Below are positions 7,180 through 15,280 of a stretch of 26,931 nucleotides of DNA, piece by piece; the first letter of the stretch is position 1, and each line of letters opens with the position of its first letter. A program made the position numbers and the translations under genes. The notes below the pieces were generated by a model that saw only the letters and a program-made list of their open reading frames with translations, ran no database searches and had not been told where the DNA came from. Origin of the DNA: Candidatus Zipacnadia bacterium (GTDB lineage Bacteria; Armatimonadota; Zipacnadia; Zipacnadales; Zipacnadaceae); contig JALGTI010000043.1 in assembly GCA_029821455.1 (NCBI GenBank), positions 1-26,931 of the forward strand, in the 5' to 3' direction.

Positions 7180-9570
7180 CTAGCGTTCTCGTACGAGTTC
7201 CATGGTGCTAAGGTTGTCTACTTCGACCGCGTAGCCTGCGGGATGGTGCAGTCGGTAGTGCCGGGTCTCGCCGTCCTGCCACCACTGGAGGTCAATTGCT
7301 CCGCCAGGCACGGGGATACGACCCTGGCACCATTCGAGGTGCAGGTCACTGAAGCGAAGCTGAATCACCTTGTTGACGGGGTCAACAAGGTATGCGCCCA
7401 GGATGTCGCGGTAGAGGGTATAGCAGATGTGCGAAGCGAAGCCATGGTTGCAGCTCGCGTGGGCCTCCCTATTCTCCCAGAGTGTGCCGGTGCGCTCCGC
7501 CATGTGCCACAGATAGTCTATTGACTCATCGAGGATTTGCTGGCAGCGGCCATAGCGCGAAAGTAGCTCGAAGCGGAGCATGTCGCCCACAAAGAAATTA
7601 GCCGTGTGCACTTCGGGGAAGGCTTTGCGGCCGGGACCGAAACGCTGGGTCAGAGTCTTCCACAGGTCACCGTGAGACTCGGGGGTGGCGACGTCGAAAA
7701 AGAAGGCGAAGTACTGACAGACCTCGCTGCGATTGCCCGTGACGGTTAGCTGACCGTCTTCGCGCACTGCGTTGTCCACAAAGAATGTGCCGTCGAAGGA
7801 CTGCTCACGCACGACCTCGCGAATGGCATCGGCCTCGGCGATGAGTTCAGGCATATTGTAGAGACGGCCAGCCGCCGAGAGCGACCCGGCATAGAGCATA
7901 TTGGTAGGATAGTTGACGTCCTGGACGAACTCGTTCGCCGCCGACCACTCGATAAACACCCAACTATCCAGCTTCTCTAAGAGTCCATCCCGGTTCTTAA
8001 AAGGCTTGAAGTAGTCGAACAATGCCAGCACTTTCGGCTTGAGCGCATCCACCGTGGCCCGGTCGTTGCTGCGAGCCAGATACTCTTCAAGCTGGACCAC
8101 AAACCACAAAGCCCAGTTGGGGATGAAGACCCCGTCGCGATGGTCCGCTGGATAGCACATGGGCAGCATGCCGTGCGGAAGATCCGCGAAGCCTTTGGGC
8201 ACCAGGAAGTTTTCCATGAAGTTGCGCTCGACAAGAGTATCACCGCTCAGGACGTGGGCCGTGCGCGCAGTGAAGAAACTGTCGCACAGCCAGCCAGCGC
8301 GTTCCCGCGAGGGACAGTCCATGAAGAGGTCAACAGCGTTTTGCCTGAGCGTCTCGCGGCCTGCACCGAAGAGGACGTTGAGCCGACGATCGCTTGCGGC
8401 GAAGTGGGCCTCCCAGACGTCTGGGTAGGCGTATTCGCGTATCCAGAGCCGCTCGACCTCGCAGTCTCCCGCGACGTTCATCAGCTTCAGGTAGCGCAGC
8501 GTGTAAGGTTCGAAAGATTCGATAGTAAATGTGCCGGCAGGCAGTTCCCATGTGACAATGTTGACGCAGCCAAGGCGCTTCCAGTCAACATCACCGTCCG
8601 AAAGCATCTCATCGAAGGCGAAATGCAGACGGGTCGGCTCCCTGCATGTGACCTTCGCCCCGATGAAGCCGGTAAGATTGGTCCCGAAGTCTAGGATGTG
8701 AAAGGTCTTGTCTGGAACCTGAAGAGTGTCGTCGGAACAAAGTGGGCGGTCAACCTGACATGTCTCAACGGTGCTTACGCCTTGCAGCTCGATGGCGGGG
8801 ATGGTTTCAAGCTCTGCTTCCGGGAAGCCCGTGAGCTGGGGGCCGATGCTGACCAGCGAGCGGTCTTTCCACGCGTCGTCCACTTGAAGGTCTATCGCCA
8901 GCTTTCCGTGTGAAATGTGCCTCAGTGGCCCACGCACTGCGAAGCGGGGCTTCGGCACCCGCCGGGGCAGTAGCTGTTGGTCCTTCAACCGTGCACACGC
9001 GGTCGAGGCAAAGGGCGCTCCAGGATCTGAGCGCCAGCGGGCGTAGCCGGGCAACAGACGATACACTTCTGTGAATTGACGCTGGAAACTATAGCGCTGG
9101 ACTCTCTGCACACGTTCCGGCAGTAGCGCCGCCTCAAACTGTGCTCCCTGACCACCAGTCGAGGCCAGGACCTTGCCTTCGGTGACTACCTCAGCCTGGA
9201 GAAACGAAGGTTGATCCAACAGGTAGTACCCGTTGGCGTTGTAACCGGCCACCTCGATGGCAACCACATTGCGTCCAGGCTGCCGGTGCGGAGTCAGATC
9301 CCACTGGTCAACTCGGAAGCAGCCGTGAGCCGCACGGGCCGGCCCGTGGCCGCAAAACTGGCCATTCACAAAGGCCCGATACAGTGTGGCCGCAGCGACC
9401 CGCAAGACAACCGGGGCGTTTTCGGGGACATCGAACGTTGCCCGGAAGCCGACAAAGAGGTTCTTTTCTTTCTCCTTGCCCTCGGGCCATATCGGCTTCG
9501 CCGAGAGAAAGCCCGTGTCTTGCATGCTCATTGGCAGTTCGACAGGGAGATTATCAACTGGCCGATTCAT
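7180..9570 (-). CDS. GH78-type alpha-L-rhamnosidase-like protein
   Basis: This 796-residue protein resembles bacterial GH78 alpha-L-rhamnosidases, which remove terminal L-rhamnose from plant and microbial glycans. The N-terminal beta-sandwich is indicated by LYRAFVNGQFCGHGPARAAHG and QWDLTPHRQPGRNVVAIEV. The (alpha/alpha)6 barrel contains DCPSRERAGWLCDSFFTART (from 418), corresponding to the family segment that supplies the catalytic acid, and QRFGPGRKAFPEVHTANFFV, TLWENREAHASCNHGFASHI. A C-terminal beta domain follows (LHLEWCQGRIPVPGGAIDLQ). ATG 9570 has AGGAG 9 nt upstream. No signal peptide is seen, so it is probably cytoplasmic and acts on imported oligosaccharides. It is the most upstream gene of a leftward group with the AAC(3)-esterase and DUF4091 genes. 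Activity on another sugar cannot be excluded. Confidence 0.8.
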   Translation of the reverse strand: MNRPVDNLPVELPMSMQDTGFLSAKPIWPEGKEKEKNLFVGFRATFDVPENAPVVLRVAAATLYRAFVNGQFCGHGPARAAHGCFRVDQWDLTPHRQPGRNVVAIEVAGYNANGYYLLDQPSFLQAEVVTEGKVLASTGGQGAQFEAALLPERVQRVQRYSFQRQFTEVYRLLPGYARWRSDPGAPFASTACARLKDQQLLPRRVPKPRFAVRGPLRHISHGKLAIDLQVDDAWKDRSLVSIGPQLTGFPEAELETIPAIELQGVSTVETCQVDRPLCSDDTLQVPDKTFHILDFGTNLTGFIGAKVTCREPTRLHFAFDEMLSDGDVDWKRLGCVNIVTWELPAGTFTIESFEPYTLRYLKLMNVAGDCEVERLWIREYAYPDVWEAHFAASDRRLNVLFGAGRETLRQNAVDLFMDCPSRERAGWLCDSFFTARTAHVLSGDTLVERNFMENFLVPKGFADLPHGMLPMCYPADHRDGVFIPNWALWFVVQLEEYLARSNDRATVDALKPKVLALFDYFKPFKNRDGLLEKLDSWVFIEWSAANEFVQDVNYPTNMLYAGSLSAAGRLYNMPELIAEADAIREVVREQSFDGTFFVDNAVREDGQLTVTGNRSEVCQYFAFFFDVATPESHGDLWKTLTQRFGPGRKAFPEVHTANFFVGDMLRFELLSRYGRCQQILDESIDYLWHMAERTGTLWENREAHASCNHGFASHICYTLYRDILGAYLVDPVNKVIQLRFSDLHLEWCQGRIPVPGGAIDLQWWQDGETRHYRLHHPAGYAVEVDNLSTMELVRER

Positions 9571-9711
9571 ATCTGTCTACTCCTGTTCTTTGAGTTGGCC
9601 CTCTGCATTGTCAGACAAATAACGCGCCAGAACGGGATAAGTAGCATCTTGACCCCTGCCTTGACTGACTTATCTCCGGCCTGCCGGGCCCAGGTTATCT
9701 TGGAGCCGGAG

Positions 9712-9930
9712 CTATAGAGTTCCGTGCTGTACCGCCTTGCTCCTGCTGAGCACGTACTGGGCTCGGCCTTCATAGACATCGCCTGGTCGCAGATTACCTG
9801 GCGCATCATCGTAGCGCTCGTGGTTGGACAGGTAATCTCCGTATACCCGGTAGGCCAGCAATCCGGTGTCGGAGGTGATCTTGGCTCCCCGACACTCCAC
9901 ACGGACGCGGGCGTCGAAATCCCGGCTCAA
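9712..9930 (-). mobile_element. Decayed transposase remnant, IS1380-like
   Basis: The gap 9571-9993 has no intact gene. On the minus strand 9930-9712 encodes about 72 residues beginning SRDFDARVRVECRGAKITSD and TGLLAYR, which resembles the N-terminus of IS1380-family DDE transposases (typically ...ITSDAGLLLLRE...). It continues with RYDDAPGNLRPGD and QYVLSRSK, reminiscent of the later GYED.NDH..LRHDP and TLSR.EN segments but with large parts missing. A frame overlapping on the same strand carries STCSAGARRYSTELY. I see no terminal inverted repeats or target duplications. The family call is from memory of motifs. Confidence 0.35.
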
Positions 9931-9956
9931 CTACAGCACACACTTGCCTGTATTGA

Positions 9957-9974
9957 TGACCGTAGCGCCGGTCA
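9957..9974 (-). terminator. Hairpin just past rimI
   Basis: TGACCG (9957-9962) and CGGTCA (9969-9974) form a 6-bp stem with a 6-base loop, about 20 nt downstream of the rimI stop on the minus strand. It is followed by TCAATACAGG, with no clear T tract, so intrinsic termination would be weak. It is the only candidate between the t6A cluster and the transposase remnant. Confidence 0.3.
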
Positions 9975-9993
9975 CGGCTATGGGTACAGAGCT

Positions 9994-10566
9994 TTAACCA
10001 GGTGGGGCTGGCAGGTCAATCTCAAGCTCATAGTCGTGTGTTTGGTGCCAGCGATGCGCAAGGTCAGCCAAAGTCTGTATGCGCGCGGACGTGTCGAGGT
10101 CGTTCATGCCCACCTCTGCCGCGTCCTCGCCGGTGTCGGTGTAATAACTCTTGCGAATCCTAACCAGCGAGAAGCACAGCTTATGGTAGAGCCGCGCCGC
10201 GGCCTCATTGCCTACCCGATACTCCAGCATCGCGTACCTGCCGCCGCGCTTGCGGGCCTCACCAAGTAGCGTCAATATCAACATCTCCCCGATGCCCTTG
10301 CGTCTCCACCGGCTGGCCACAGCCAGCGTGCCGATGTGAGCTTCGCCGCCATAGAACCACATACCCGTGTAGCCGACCAGCTCGCCGTCCACCTCGGCCG
10401 CCAGGTACAGCCGATCAGGCCCTGGCCTGAGATCTCTCTCAAATAGTTCCTGCGGCCAGGGAGAAGGGAAGCAAAGCACCTCCAGGCGCATTATTTCGGG
10501 CAGGTCATCTAGAGTAGCCTGACGGATTCTCAGTTTTGGCCGACGTGGCTGCTCCTCAGTACTCAT
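9994..10566 (-). CDS. rimI: Ribosomal-protein-alanine N-acetyltransferase (RimI)
   Basis: A 190-residue GNAT acetyltransferase. RimI acetylates the N-terminal alanine of ribosomal protein S18 using acetyl-CoA. Seen here: the N-terminal RQATLDDLPEIMRLEVLCFP segment and SPWPQELFERDL, the core strand GELVGYTGMWFYGGEAHIGT, the acetyl-CoA loop RWRRKGIGEMLI (R/Q-x-x-G-x-G/A type), and YRVGNEAAARLYHKLCF, a strongly conserved RimI element. ATG 10566 overlaps the tsaB stop by 4 bp (ATGA), and rimI next to tsaB/tsaE is a very common arrangement. The C-terminal tail (about 150-190) is longer than in Escherichia coli RimI and is unassigned. Confidence 0.9.
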   Translation of the reverse strand: MSTEEQPRRPKLRIRQATLDDLPEIMRLEVLCFPSPWPQELFERDLRPGPDRLYLAAEVDGELVGYTGMWFYGGEAHIGTLAVASRWRRKGIGEMLILTLLGEARKRGGRYAMLEYRVGNEAAARLYHKLCFSLVRIRKSYYTDTGEDAAEVGMNDLDTSARIQTLADLAHRWHQTHDYELEIDLPAPPG

Positions 10567-11210
10567 TGCTGCCTCCCATCAAGGCCGAGGTCTACACCGA
10601 GGGTACGCTCGGCCTGGGACTTGCCCACATAGGTGGGGCGCAGGGTCAAGTGCTCGTCTCCGGTGACAGTTTTAACAAGAGGTGCGGCAAGCGAGGCAAT
10701 CGTGGCGGCCTGAGGCGGGCCGGTCTCAACCAGTAGTGCGCCCCTGGCCGCGGCCTGCTTTCTCGCCTCATCTGACGTTACAATCTCCGGAGCGGCCAGT
10801 GCACTCACAGAGCCGTCCTTGTTGGCTATGAATCTGCTGATGTAGCACTTGCCCTTGCGGGCTGGCTGTAGCACCCATATCTGTTCACCTACCGCGGGCT
10901 GGGTCTCCGCTGCTAGAGCAAGGGGTGTTGAAATGCCGATTACGGGTAGGTCCAGGCAATGGCCCAGTGCCTTTGCAGTCGCCAATCCCACCCGCAAGCC
11001 GGTGAACGAGCCGGGGCCGCTGGACACTGCGATCGCATCTAGACGCGCATCAGCCAGGCGCGATGTGCCCAGCAGCGCCCCAATGCGTGGCGCAAGCTGC
11101 TCGCAGATCGTCATCTTGCTGGGGAAGGTGTCTTCGGCCACCACCTCACCATCTTCCCACAGCGCGATGCTGCTGATGTCACCGGAGGTTTCCAGAGCAA
11201 GAATCCTCAC
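10563..11210 (-). CDS. tsaB: tRNA t6A biosynthesis protein TsaB
   Basis: This 215-residue protein is the TsaB scaffold of the bacterial t6A machinery, which with TsaD and TsaE transfers threonylcarbamoyl to A37 of ANN-decoding tRNAs. Diagnostic elements are the N-terminal ILALETSGDISSIALWEDG (ASKHA fold), CEQLAPRIGALL and AVSSGPGSFTGLRVGLATAK. Length is in the family range (about 210-235). It overlaps tsaE upstream and rimI downstream by 4 bp each, so translational coupling is likely. It is probably not catalytic itself. tsaD is not within the window. Confidence 0.92.
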   Translation of the reverse strand: MRILALETSGDISSIALWEDGEVVAEDTFPSKMTICEQLAPRIGALLGTSRLADARLDAIAVSSGPGSFTGLRVGLATAKALGHCLDLPVIGISTPLALAAETQPAVGEQIWVLQPARKGKCYISRFIANKDGSVSALAAPEIVTSDEARKQAAARGALLVETGPPQAATIASLAAPLVKTVTGDEHLTLRPTYVGKSQAERTLGVDLGLDGRQQ

Positions 11211-11671
11211 TGTTCAAGCTCCGCTCTAATTTGCTGCCAGCGCTTTCCGCGTCCGCTGATTGTGATGACCCTTGCGTCATTGGTCTGGTCTATCTGGACG
11301 GTGATTACCTCAGCCGGCCACAGTTCACGCACGCGCTCCGCCCACTCCACGGCCACCACGGCGCTATCGAGGAAGTCCGAGATGCCGATATCCTCCAGTT
11401 CATCGGCGCCGCCTATGCGGTAGGCATCGGCATGACACAAAGCCGGTTGGCCGGGATGATAGCGCATAATAATGAAGGTAGGGCTGGTGACGTTACCCTC
11501 AACGCGCAGGCCGGTGGCTAAGCCCTGAACGAAGCAGGTCTTACCGGAGCCAAGTGGGCCAATCAAGGCTACAAAATCGCCTGGCTTCAGGCGCTGCCCC
11601 AGCCTGGCAGCTAGCTCACGGGTCTGCCCCGGGCTATCGGTCCACACGACGATGCTTCCAGAGTTGCTCAT
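11207..11671 (-). CDS. tsaE: tRNA t6A biosynthesis ATPase TsaE
   Basis: A 154-residue P-loop ATPase, the TsaE component that drives turnover of the TsaB-TsaD complex. The Walker A motif GPLGSGKT (38-45) is intact, followed by the family blocks VTSPTFIIMRYHPG, CHADAYRIGGADELEDIG and VAVEWAERVRELWP. I chose ATG 11671 because residues from there fit TsaE; the frame stays open further upstream but that stretch would overlap rtcA, carries its promoter region, and does not look coding. The ribosome site is poor. It is the first gene of tsaE-tsaB-rimI and is divergent from rtcA across about 120 bp. Confidence 0.9.
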   Translation of the reverse strand: MSNSGSIVVWTDSPGQTRELAARLGQRLKPGDFVALIGPLGSGKTCFVQGLATGLRVEGNVTSPTFIIMRYHPGQPALCHADAYRIGGADELEDIGISDFLDSAVVAVEWAERVRELWPAEVITVQIDQTNDARVITISGRGKRWQQIRAELEQ

Positions 11672-11721
11672 TGCGCGACGGTTATTTCTGCTTACAGGGC
11701 AGCCAATCCTTCGGGGTTGTG

Positions 11722-11750
11722 TTGACCTGCGAATGAGCAGTTGATAAACT
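11722..11750 (+). promoter_or_regulatory. Probable sigma-70 promoter for the rtcA operon
   Basis: TTGACC (11722-11727) and TAAACT (11745-11750) are separated by exactly 17 nt. A start near 11757 would leave a leader of about 35 nt before the rtcA ATG. Each hexamer differs from consensus at one or two positions. It lies in the divergent gap between tsaE and rtcA. No equally good leftward promoter was found in the same gap. Confidence 0.6.
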
Positions 11751-11792
11751 AGCCAGCAAAAGAGCGACTTCGTCGAGTGTGGAACAGGGCCT

Positions 11793-12830
11793 ATGCTGGA
11801 GATTGATGGTTCGTACGGTGAAGCTGGCGGACAACTTCTGCGCACCAGTCTGGCGCTGGCGATCCTGACGCGCCAGCCGCTGCACATCACCCGCATTCGG
11901 GCTGGGCGCAAGAAACCCGGTCTGGCCGCTCAGCACATGACCGGCATCCTGGCCTGCGCGCAGACCTGCGGTGCAGACGTGGAGGGCTGTGAGTTTGGCA
12001 GCCAGGAATTGACCTTCATACCCGGGCGGATTCAGGGCGACGATTACGTATTCGACGTGGCGGATATAAGACCCTCTGCCGGTGCGGTAACACTCGTCCT
12101 GCAAGCAGTCCTGCCGCCGCTGTTATTTGCCAACGCGCGTTCACGGCTGATACTGCGCGGCGGAACGAATGTTGCGTGGAGCCCGCCGTATGAGTATGTC
12201 GAACACGTGCTGGTGCCGGCGCTGGCGGCGATGGGAGCGGAAATCCGAGTGCAACGCACCCGCAGCGGCTGGTATCCGCAGGGAGGTGGTGAGATGCAGG
12301 TGGAGATTGAGCCAGTCGAGAGACTGCAGCCGCTAAACTGGCCGCGTCGCGGGGAGCTGCGCGAGGTCAAGCTGATTAGCACGGTCAGCCAGTCGCTGCC
12401 GGAGCACATCCTGGAGCGTCAACTGAAGGCGATGGGTGCCGGTCAGGGCTGTGATGCGGAGGAGGTGCGCCTGCGACCGGCGGGCAATCCGGGAACAATG
12501 GCGATGATTTGCGGTCAGTTCGAGCGAGGCTGTGGTGGCTGGTCGAGCTTGGGTGAGCGCGGCAAGCGCGCAGAGATCGTAGGCGAGGAGGCGCGCACAG
12601 GCTTCGAGAGGTTTATGAGCGGTGACGGCAGTGTGGATGAGCACCTCGCCGACCAGTTGGCCATCTTCGTTGCGCTGGCCGACGGAGACAGCATCTACAA
12701 GACCGAACGGGTGACTTCTCATCTGCGCACGAATGTGTGGGTCATCGAGCAGTTTCTGCCTGGAGCAGTGCAAGTGGCCGAAGACGGCACGGTGACTGCT
12801 ACCGGCTACTCCGAGCTAGTTAAGAGGTGA
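11793..12830 (+). CDS. rtcA: RNA 3'-terminal phosphate cyclase (RtcA)
   Basis: RtcA converts an RNA 3'-phosphate to a 2',3'-cyclic phosphate using ATP through a covalent enzyme-AMP on histidine. This 345-residue protein has family length and motifs: IDGSYGEAGGQLLRTSLALA at the N-terminus, IRAGRKKPGLAAQHM, RSGWYPQGGGEMQVEIEP, and DEHLADQLAIF, in which H284 corresponds to the nucleotidylated histidine of E. coli RtcA. The ribosome site is weak (CAGGG). It heads a rightward operon with DUF1844, asparaginase and Gfo/Idh/MocA genes and has its own candidate promoter. No rtcB or rtcR lies nearby, so this is not the E. coli-type RNA-repair operon. Confidence 0.94.
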   Translation: MLEIDGSYGEAGGQLLRTSLALAILTRQPLHITRIRAGRKKPGLAAQHMTGILACAQTCGADVEGCEFGSQELTFIPGRIQGDDYVFDVADIRPSAGAVTLVLQAVLPPLLFANARSRLILRGGTNVAWSPPYEYVEHVLVPALAAMGAEIRVQRTRSGWYPQGGGEMQVEIEPVERLQPLNWPRRGELREVKLISTVSQSLPEHILERQLKAMGAGQGCDAEEVRLRPAGNPGTMAMICGQFERGCGGWSSLGERGKRAEIVGEEARTGFERFMSGDGSVDEHLADQLAIFVALADGDSIYKTERVTSHLRTNVWVIEQFLPGAVQVAEDGTVTATGYSELVKR

Positions 12831-12835
12831 TAGTG

Positions 12836-13261
12836 ATGTGGGAGTCAGAAGAAGATCAAGCAAGCGAAGATCAGGGCTACGAGAAGGTGGACAAGCGCCA
12901 TTCTGCCGCTGAGGAGGCATCTGAGGAGCCTGCAACCGGGCCGGCCCCTGAGCAGGAAGAAACCGCCGAGGAGCCCGGCGACGAAGAGACGCCAGCTATG
13001 AGCCTGGCGGACCTGGAGGTCTATGATGTGCTGCGCTTCTCTCTGGGCTTATTTGTTCAGCAAGCCTGGATTCACCTCGGTATCCAGAAGGCACCTGGGG
13101 CCGAGGACGTGAAGACGGATCTTGAGCAGGCTAAGGTAGCCATCGAAACCATCCGCGCACTTGCCGCGCAACTCGAGGGCCATGTGGAGGAAGGCGAGCA
13201 GCGTGAAATGCAGGCGATAATATCCAATCTGCAAATCAACTTCGTCCAGAGGAGCGAATAA
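12836..13261 (+). CDS. DUF1844 family protein
   Basis: A 141-residue protein. The first 55 residues are a low-complexity acidic segment rich in Glu, Ala and Pro, probably disordered. The remainder (LADLEVYDVLRFSLGLFVQQ, then AWIHLGIQKAPGA, DLEQAKVAIETIRALAAQLE, MQAIISNLQINFV) matches the small helical DUF1844 domain, of unknown function. I chose ATG 12836 because the GAGGTGAT ribosome sequence (12824-12831) sits 8 nt from it; GTG codons at 12827 and 12833 are also in frame. The stop overlaps the asparaginase ATG by one base (TAATG), suggesting coupling. Confidence 0.85.
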   Translation: MWESEEDQASEDQGYEKVDKRHSAAEEASEEPATGPAPEQEETAEEPGDEETPAMSLADLEVYDVLRFSLGLFVQQAWIHLGIQKAPGAEDVKTDLEQAKVAIETIRALAAQLEGHVEEGEQREMQAIISNLQINFVQRSE

Positions 13262-14268
13262 TGGCTCCCTGCGCGCTGGCTCACGTTACCCGAGGCGACC
13301 TCGTTGAGAGCACCCACTATGGCGATATCGCGATCTGCGATGCCGGGGCCGCAATGTTGTGGCAGGTCGGTGAGCCGGCGGTGCGCTGCTACTTCCGCTC
13401 GTCGGCCAAGCCCATCCAAGCCCTGACTGTGGTGCTCAGCGGCGCGGCCCAACGCTTCGAGTTTAGTTCGCAGGAGCTGGCTATCTGCTGTGCATCGCAT
13501 TGCGGGTCAGCAGCGCATATCGAAACCGTGCGCGGCATTCTGGCCAAACTAGGGCTGGCTGAGAGCGCTCTGGACTGCGGAGCACAGGAGCCAAGCGATG
13601 CTGAGGAACGGGCCCGATTGGCCGGAGAGCACGCAGAGCCCTTGGCGGTGCACAACAACTGTTCAGGTAAACACGCCGGGATGCTGGCCGCTGCTGTGGC
13701 GATGGGCGCGCCGGTTGATGATTACCTGAACATTGAACACCCGGTTCAGAGATCCATTCTGGCTAATACATCCTTGCTGACCGGGCTTGACGAGGGGGTC
13801 TTCGTGATTGGGGTTGATGGCTGTGGCGCACCAACTATAGGCGTGCCGCTTGCCGCCATCGCCACCTCGTTTGCCCGCTTGACCAGCTCGACTGAACTGC
13901 CGCTGGAGGTGGCCGAGGCGTGTGCGCAAGTCTGTGAGGCAATGGCTGCTGCCCCCGAGATGGTGTCCGGCGAGGGGAGTTTCAACACCGAGCTGTTGGC
14001 CGAAGCGGGCGGGGCGCTGACAGCCAAGGGTGGTGCCGAGGGCCTGTTTGCCTGCGGATTGCTGGGCCAGGGCCTGGGCATTGCTTTCAGTATAAGCGAT
14101 GGTTCGAGCCGGTCCCATCGGGTCATCTTGATGCGCATCCTCGACCTGCTGGCCACTGAGGGGGTGTTGGTCCCGGCGCTGCCGGAGGACTGGCGGCAGG
14201 AGCCGGTCACCAACTGCCACCAGCGCGACGTAGGACAGATGATGGCAGCGGACTTTGACCTCAGCTAG
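13261..14268 (+). CDS. L-asparaginase, type II family (Rhizobium-type fold, PF06089)
   Basis: This 335-residue protein belongs to the asparaginase family of Rhizobium etli, which hydrolyses asparagine to aspartate and ammonia and is related in fold to serine beta-lactamases. Visible landmarks are FRSSAKPIQAL (S47, K50), CCASHCGS (S79), HNNCSGKHAGML (C134, K137, H138), GVDGCGAPTIGVPL (D186) and TAKGGAEGLFA (K256). From memory, these line up with the paired Ser-Lys active-site residues and the first zinc cysteine of the Rhizobium enzyme. The second zinc cysteine seems absent (SGEGSFNTEL in that region). It has no signal peptide and is probably cytoplasmic. The start overlaps the stop of the DUF1844 gene. 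Confidence 0.88.
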   Translation: MAPCALAHVTRGDLVESTHYGDIAICDAGAAMLWQVGEPAVRCYFRSSAKPIQALTVVLSGAAQRFEFSSQELAICCASHCGSAAHIETVRGILAKLGLAESALDCGAQEPSDAEERARLAGEHAEPLAVHNNCSGKHAGMLAAAVAMGAPVDDYLNIEHPVQRSILANTSLLTGLDEGVFVIGVDGCGAPTIGVPLAAIATSFARLTSSTELPLEVAEACAQVCEAMAAAPEMVSGEGSFNTELLAEAGGALTAKGGAEGLFACGLLGQGLGIAFSISDGSSRSHRVILMRILDLLATEGVLVPALPEDWRQEPVTNCHQRDVGQMMAADFDLS

Positions 14269-14311
14269 CCACGCTGAATCGGTGCGAATAGAATTGCGCG
14301 AAGGAGCAAGG

Positions 14312-15280
14312 ATGATGCAACTGAAGCTGGGTCTGCTGGGAGCCGGGCCGGTGGCTGATTACCACTTAGCTGCGTTTGTAGAGAACGACTATGTCGGTGA
14401 TGTGATACTGGCTGAGCCGGCGGAGGAGCTTCGGCAGCAGGCGGTAGATAAGTGGGGGATCATCAAGGCCGCCCACCCTGACTTCCAGATGGTCATTGGG
14501 GACTCGAGTGTTGACTTGGTTGACATTTGTGCGCCGTACCCTCAGCATCGTCAACTGGCCCTCGCGGCGCTGGAGGCTGGAAAGGATGTCATCATTGCGC
14601 CGCCGCTAGCGGACAGTATGGAGGCGTGCGATGAGATTATTGCCAGTGCCCAGCGCACGAGCCGGCGCCTGTTCTGTTGCCTGGACGCGCTATTCGCGCC
14701 CCACCATATTGAGGCGCAGAAGCTGCTGGAGGCCGGCCAGATCGGCAGGCCGTTGACGGCGGCAGTGCAAATAGCAGGTCCCCCCCAGCCCGGCGGTTTC
14801 GTGATGACGTTGGGCTATGAGGCCATCTACACGCTGGAACACCTTCTGGGGCCGGTGATTGCGGTTAGCTGCAGGATCCGCCGGGAAGACGATGGCAAGG
14901 CTGAGGAGGCAGCGGTACTGGCCCTGGAGATGAGTGGTGGGGGGCTGGCTGGCATCATTGGGGAAGCACACCCGGATGTGCGAAGATATGAGAACCGACT
15001 GACCGGCACCGATGGCTTCCTGCTGCTGCGCGATGACCCTGAGGATGAGGTTGCACTTATCATCGGCCACGGGGAGATGGTCAGCGCCGGACACGCTACT
15101 TGTCCGCTTGACTTCAAAGCTTGGTCTGTGGCACGGGCGCTCGACCATCTCGTGCAATGTGTAGTCGAGGATAAGCGGCCCCAAGCGACCACAGAACAGG
15201 CGCGTTCGGCGCTGTGTGTGGCTCAAGCAGCGGCCGAGTCAGCGGCCAGTGGCAGGACCATCCTCATCCAAGGGGACTAG
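14312..15280 (+). CDS. Gfo/Idh/MocA-like oxidoreductase, atypical active site
   Basis: A 322-residue protein with the NAD(P)-binding Rossmann start LGLLGAGPVADYHLAAF and the family layout ICAPYPQHRQLALAALEAGK, DVIIAPPLADSMEACDEI, then HHIEAQKLLEAGQIGRPLTA. The usual EKP motif, whose lysine is catalytic, reads A96-P97-P98, and the helix that normally supplies the catalytic His/Asp reads GYEAIYTLEHLLG. It may therefore be non-catalytic or use another mechanism. I chose ATG 14312 (or 14315) because AAGGAG lies at 14301-14306. The longer frame from 14255 would overlap the asparaginase by 14 bp. Its 3' end overlaps the convergent lipoprotein gene by 42 bp. Confidence 0.82.
   Translation: MMQLKLGLLGAGPVADYHLAAFVENDYVGDVILAEPAEELRQQAVDKWGIIKAAHPDFQMVIGDSSVDLVDICAPYPQHRQLALAALEAGKDVIIAPPLADSMEACDEIIASAQRTSRRLFCCLDALFAPHHIEAQKLLEAGQIGRPLTAAVQIAGPPQPGGFVMTLGYEAIYTLEHLLGPVIAVSCRIRREDDGKAEEAAVLALEMSGGGLAGIIGEAHPDVRRYENRLTGTDGFLLLRDDPEDEVALIIGHGEMVSAGHATCPLDFKAWSVARALDHLVQCVVEDKRPQATTEQARSALCVAQAAAESAASGRTILIQGD

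Noticed and set aside
8140..8694. Plus-strand open frame of 184 codons inside the rhamnosidase gene
   Set aside because: Antisense shadow of clear GH78 coding; no ribosome site or recognisable motif.
9211..9717. Plus-strand open frame of 168 codons across the rhamnosidase start
   Set aside because: It runs antisense through the rhamnosidase N-terminus and its ribosome site, with no protein-family features.
11672..11911. Longer start for tsaE at 11911
   Set aside because: It would overlap rtcA and cover the divergent promoter; TsaE homology begins at the ATG at 11671.
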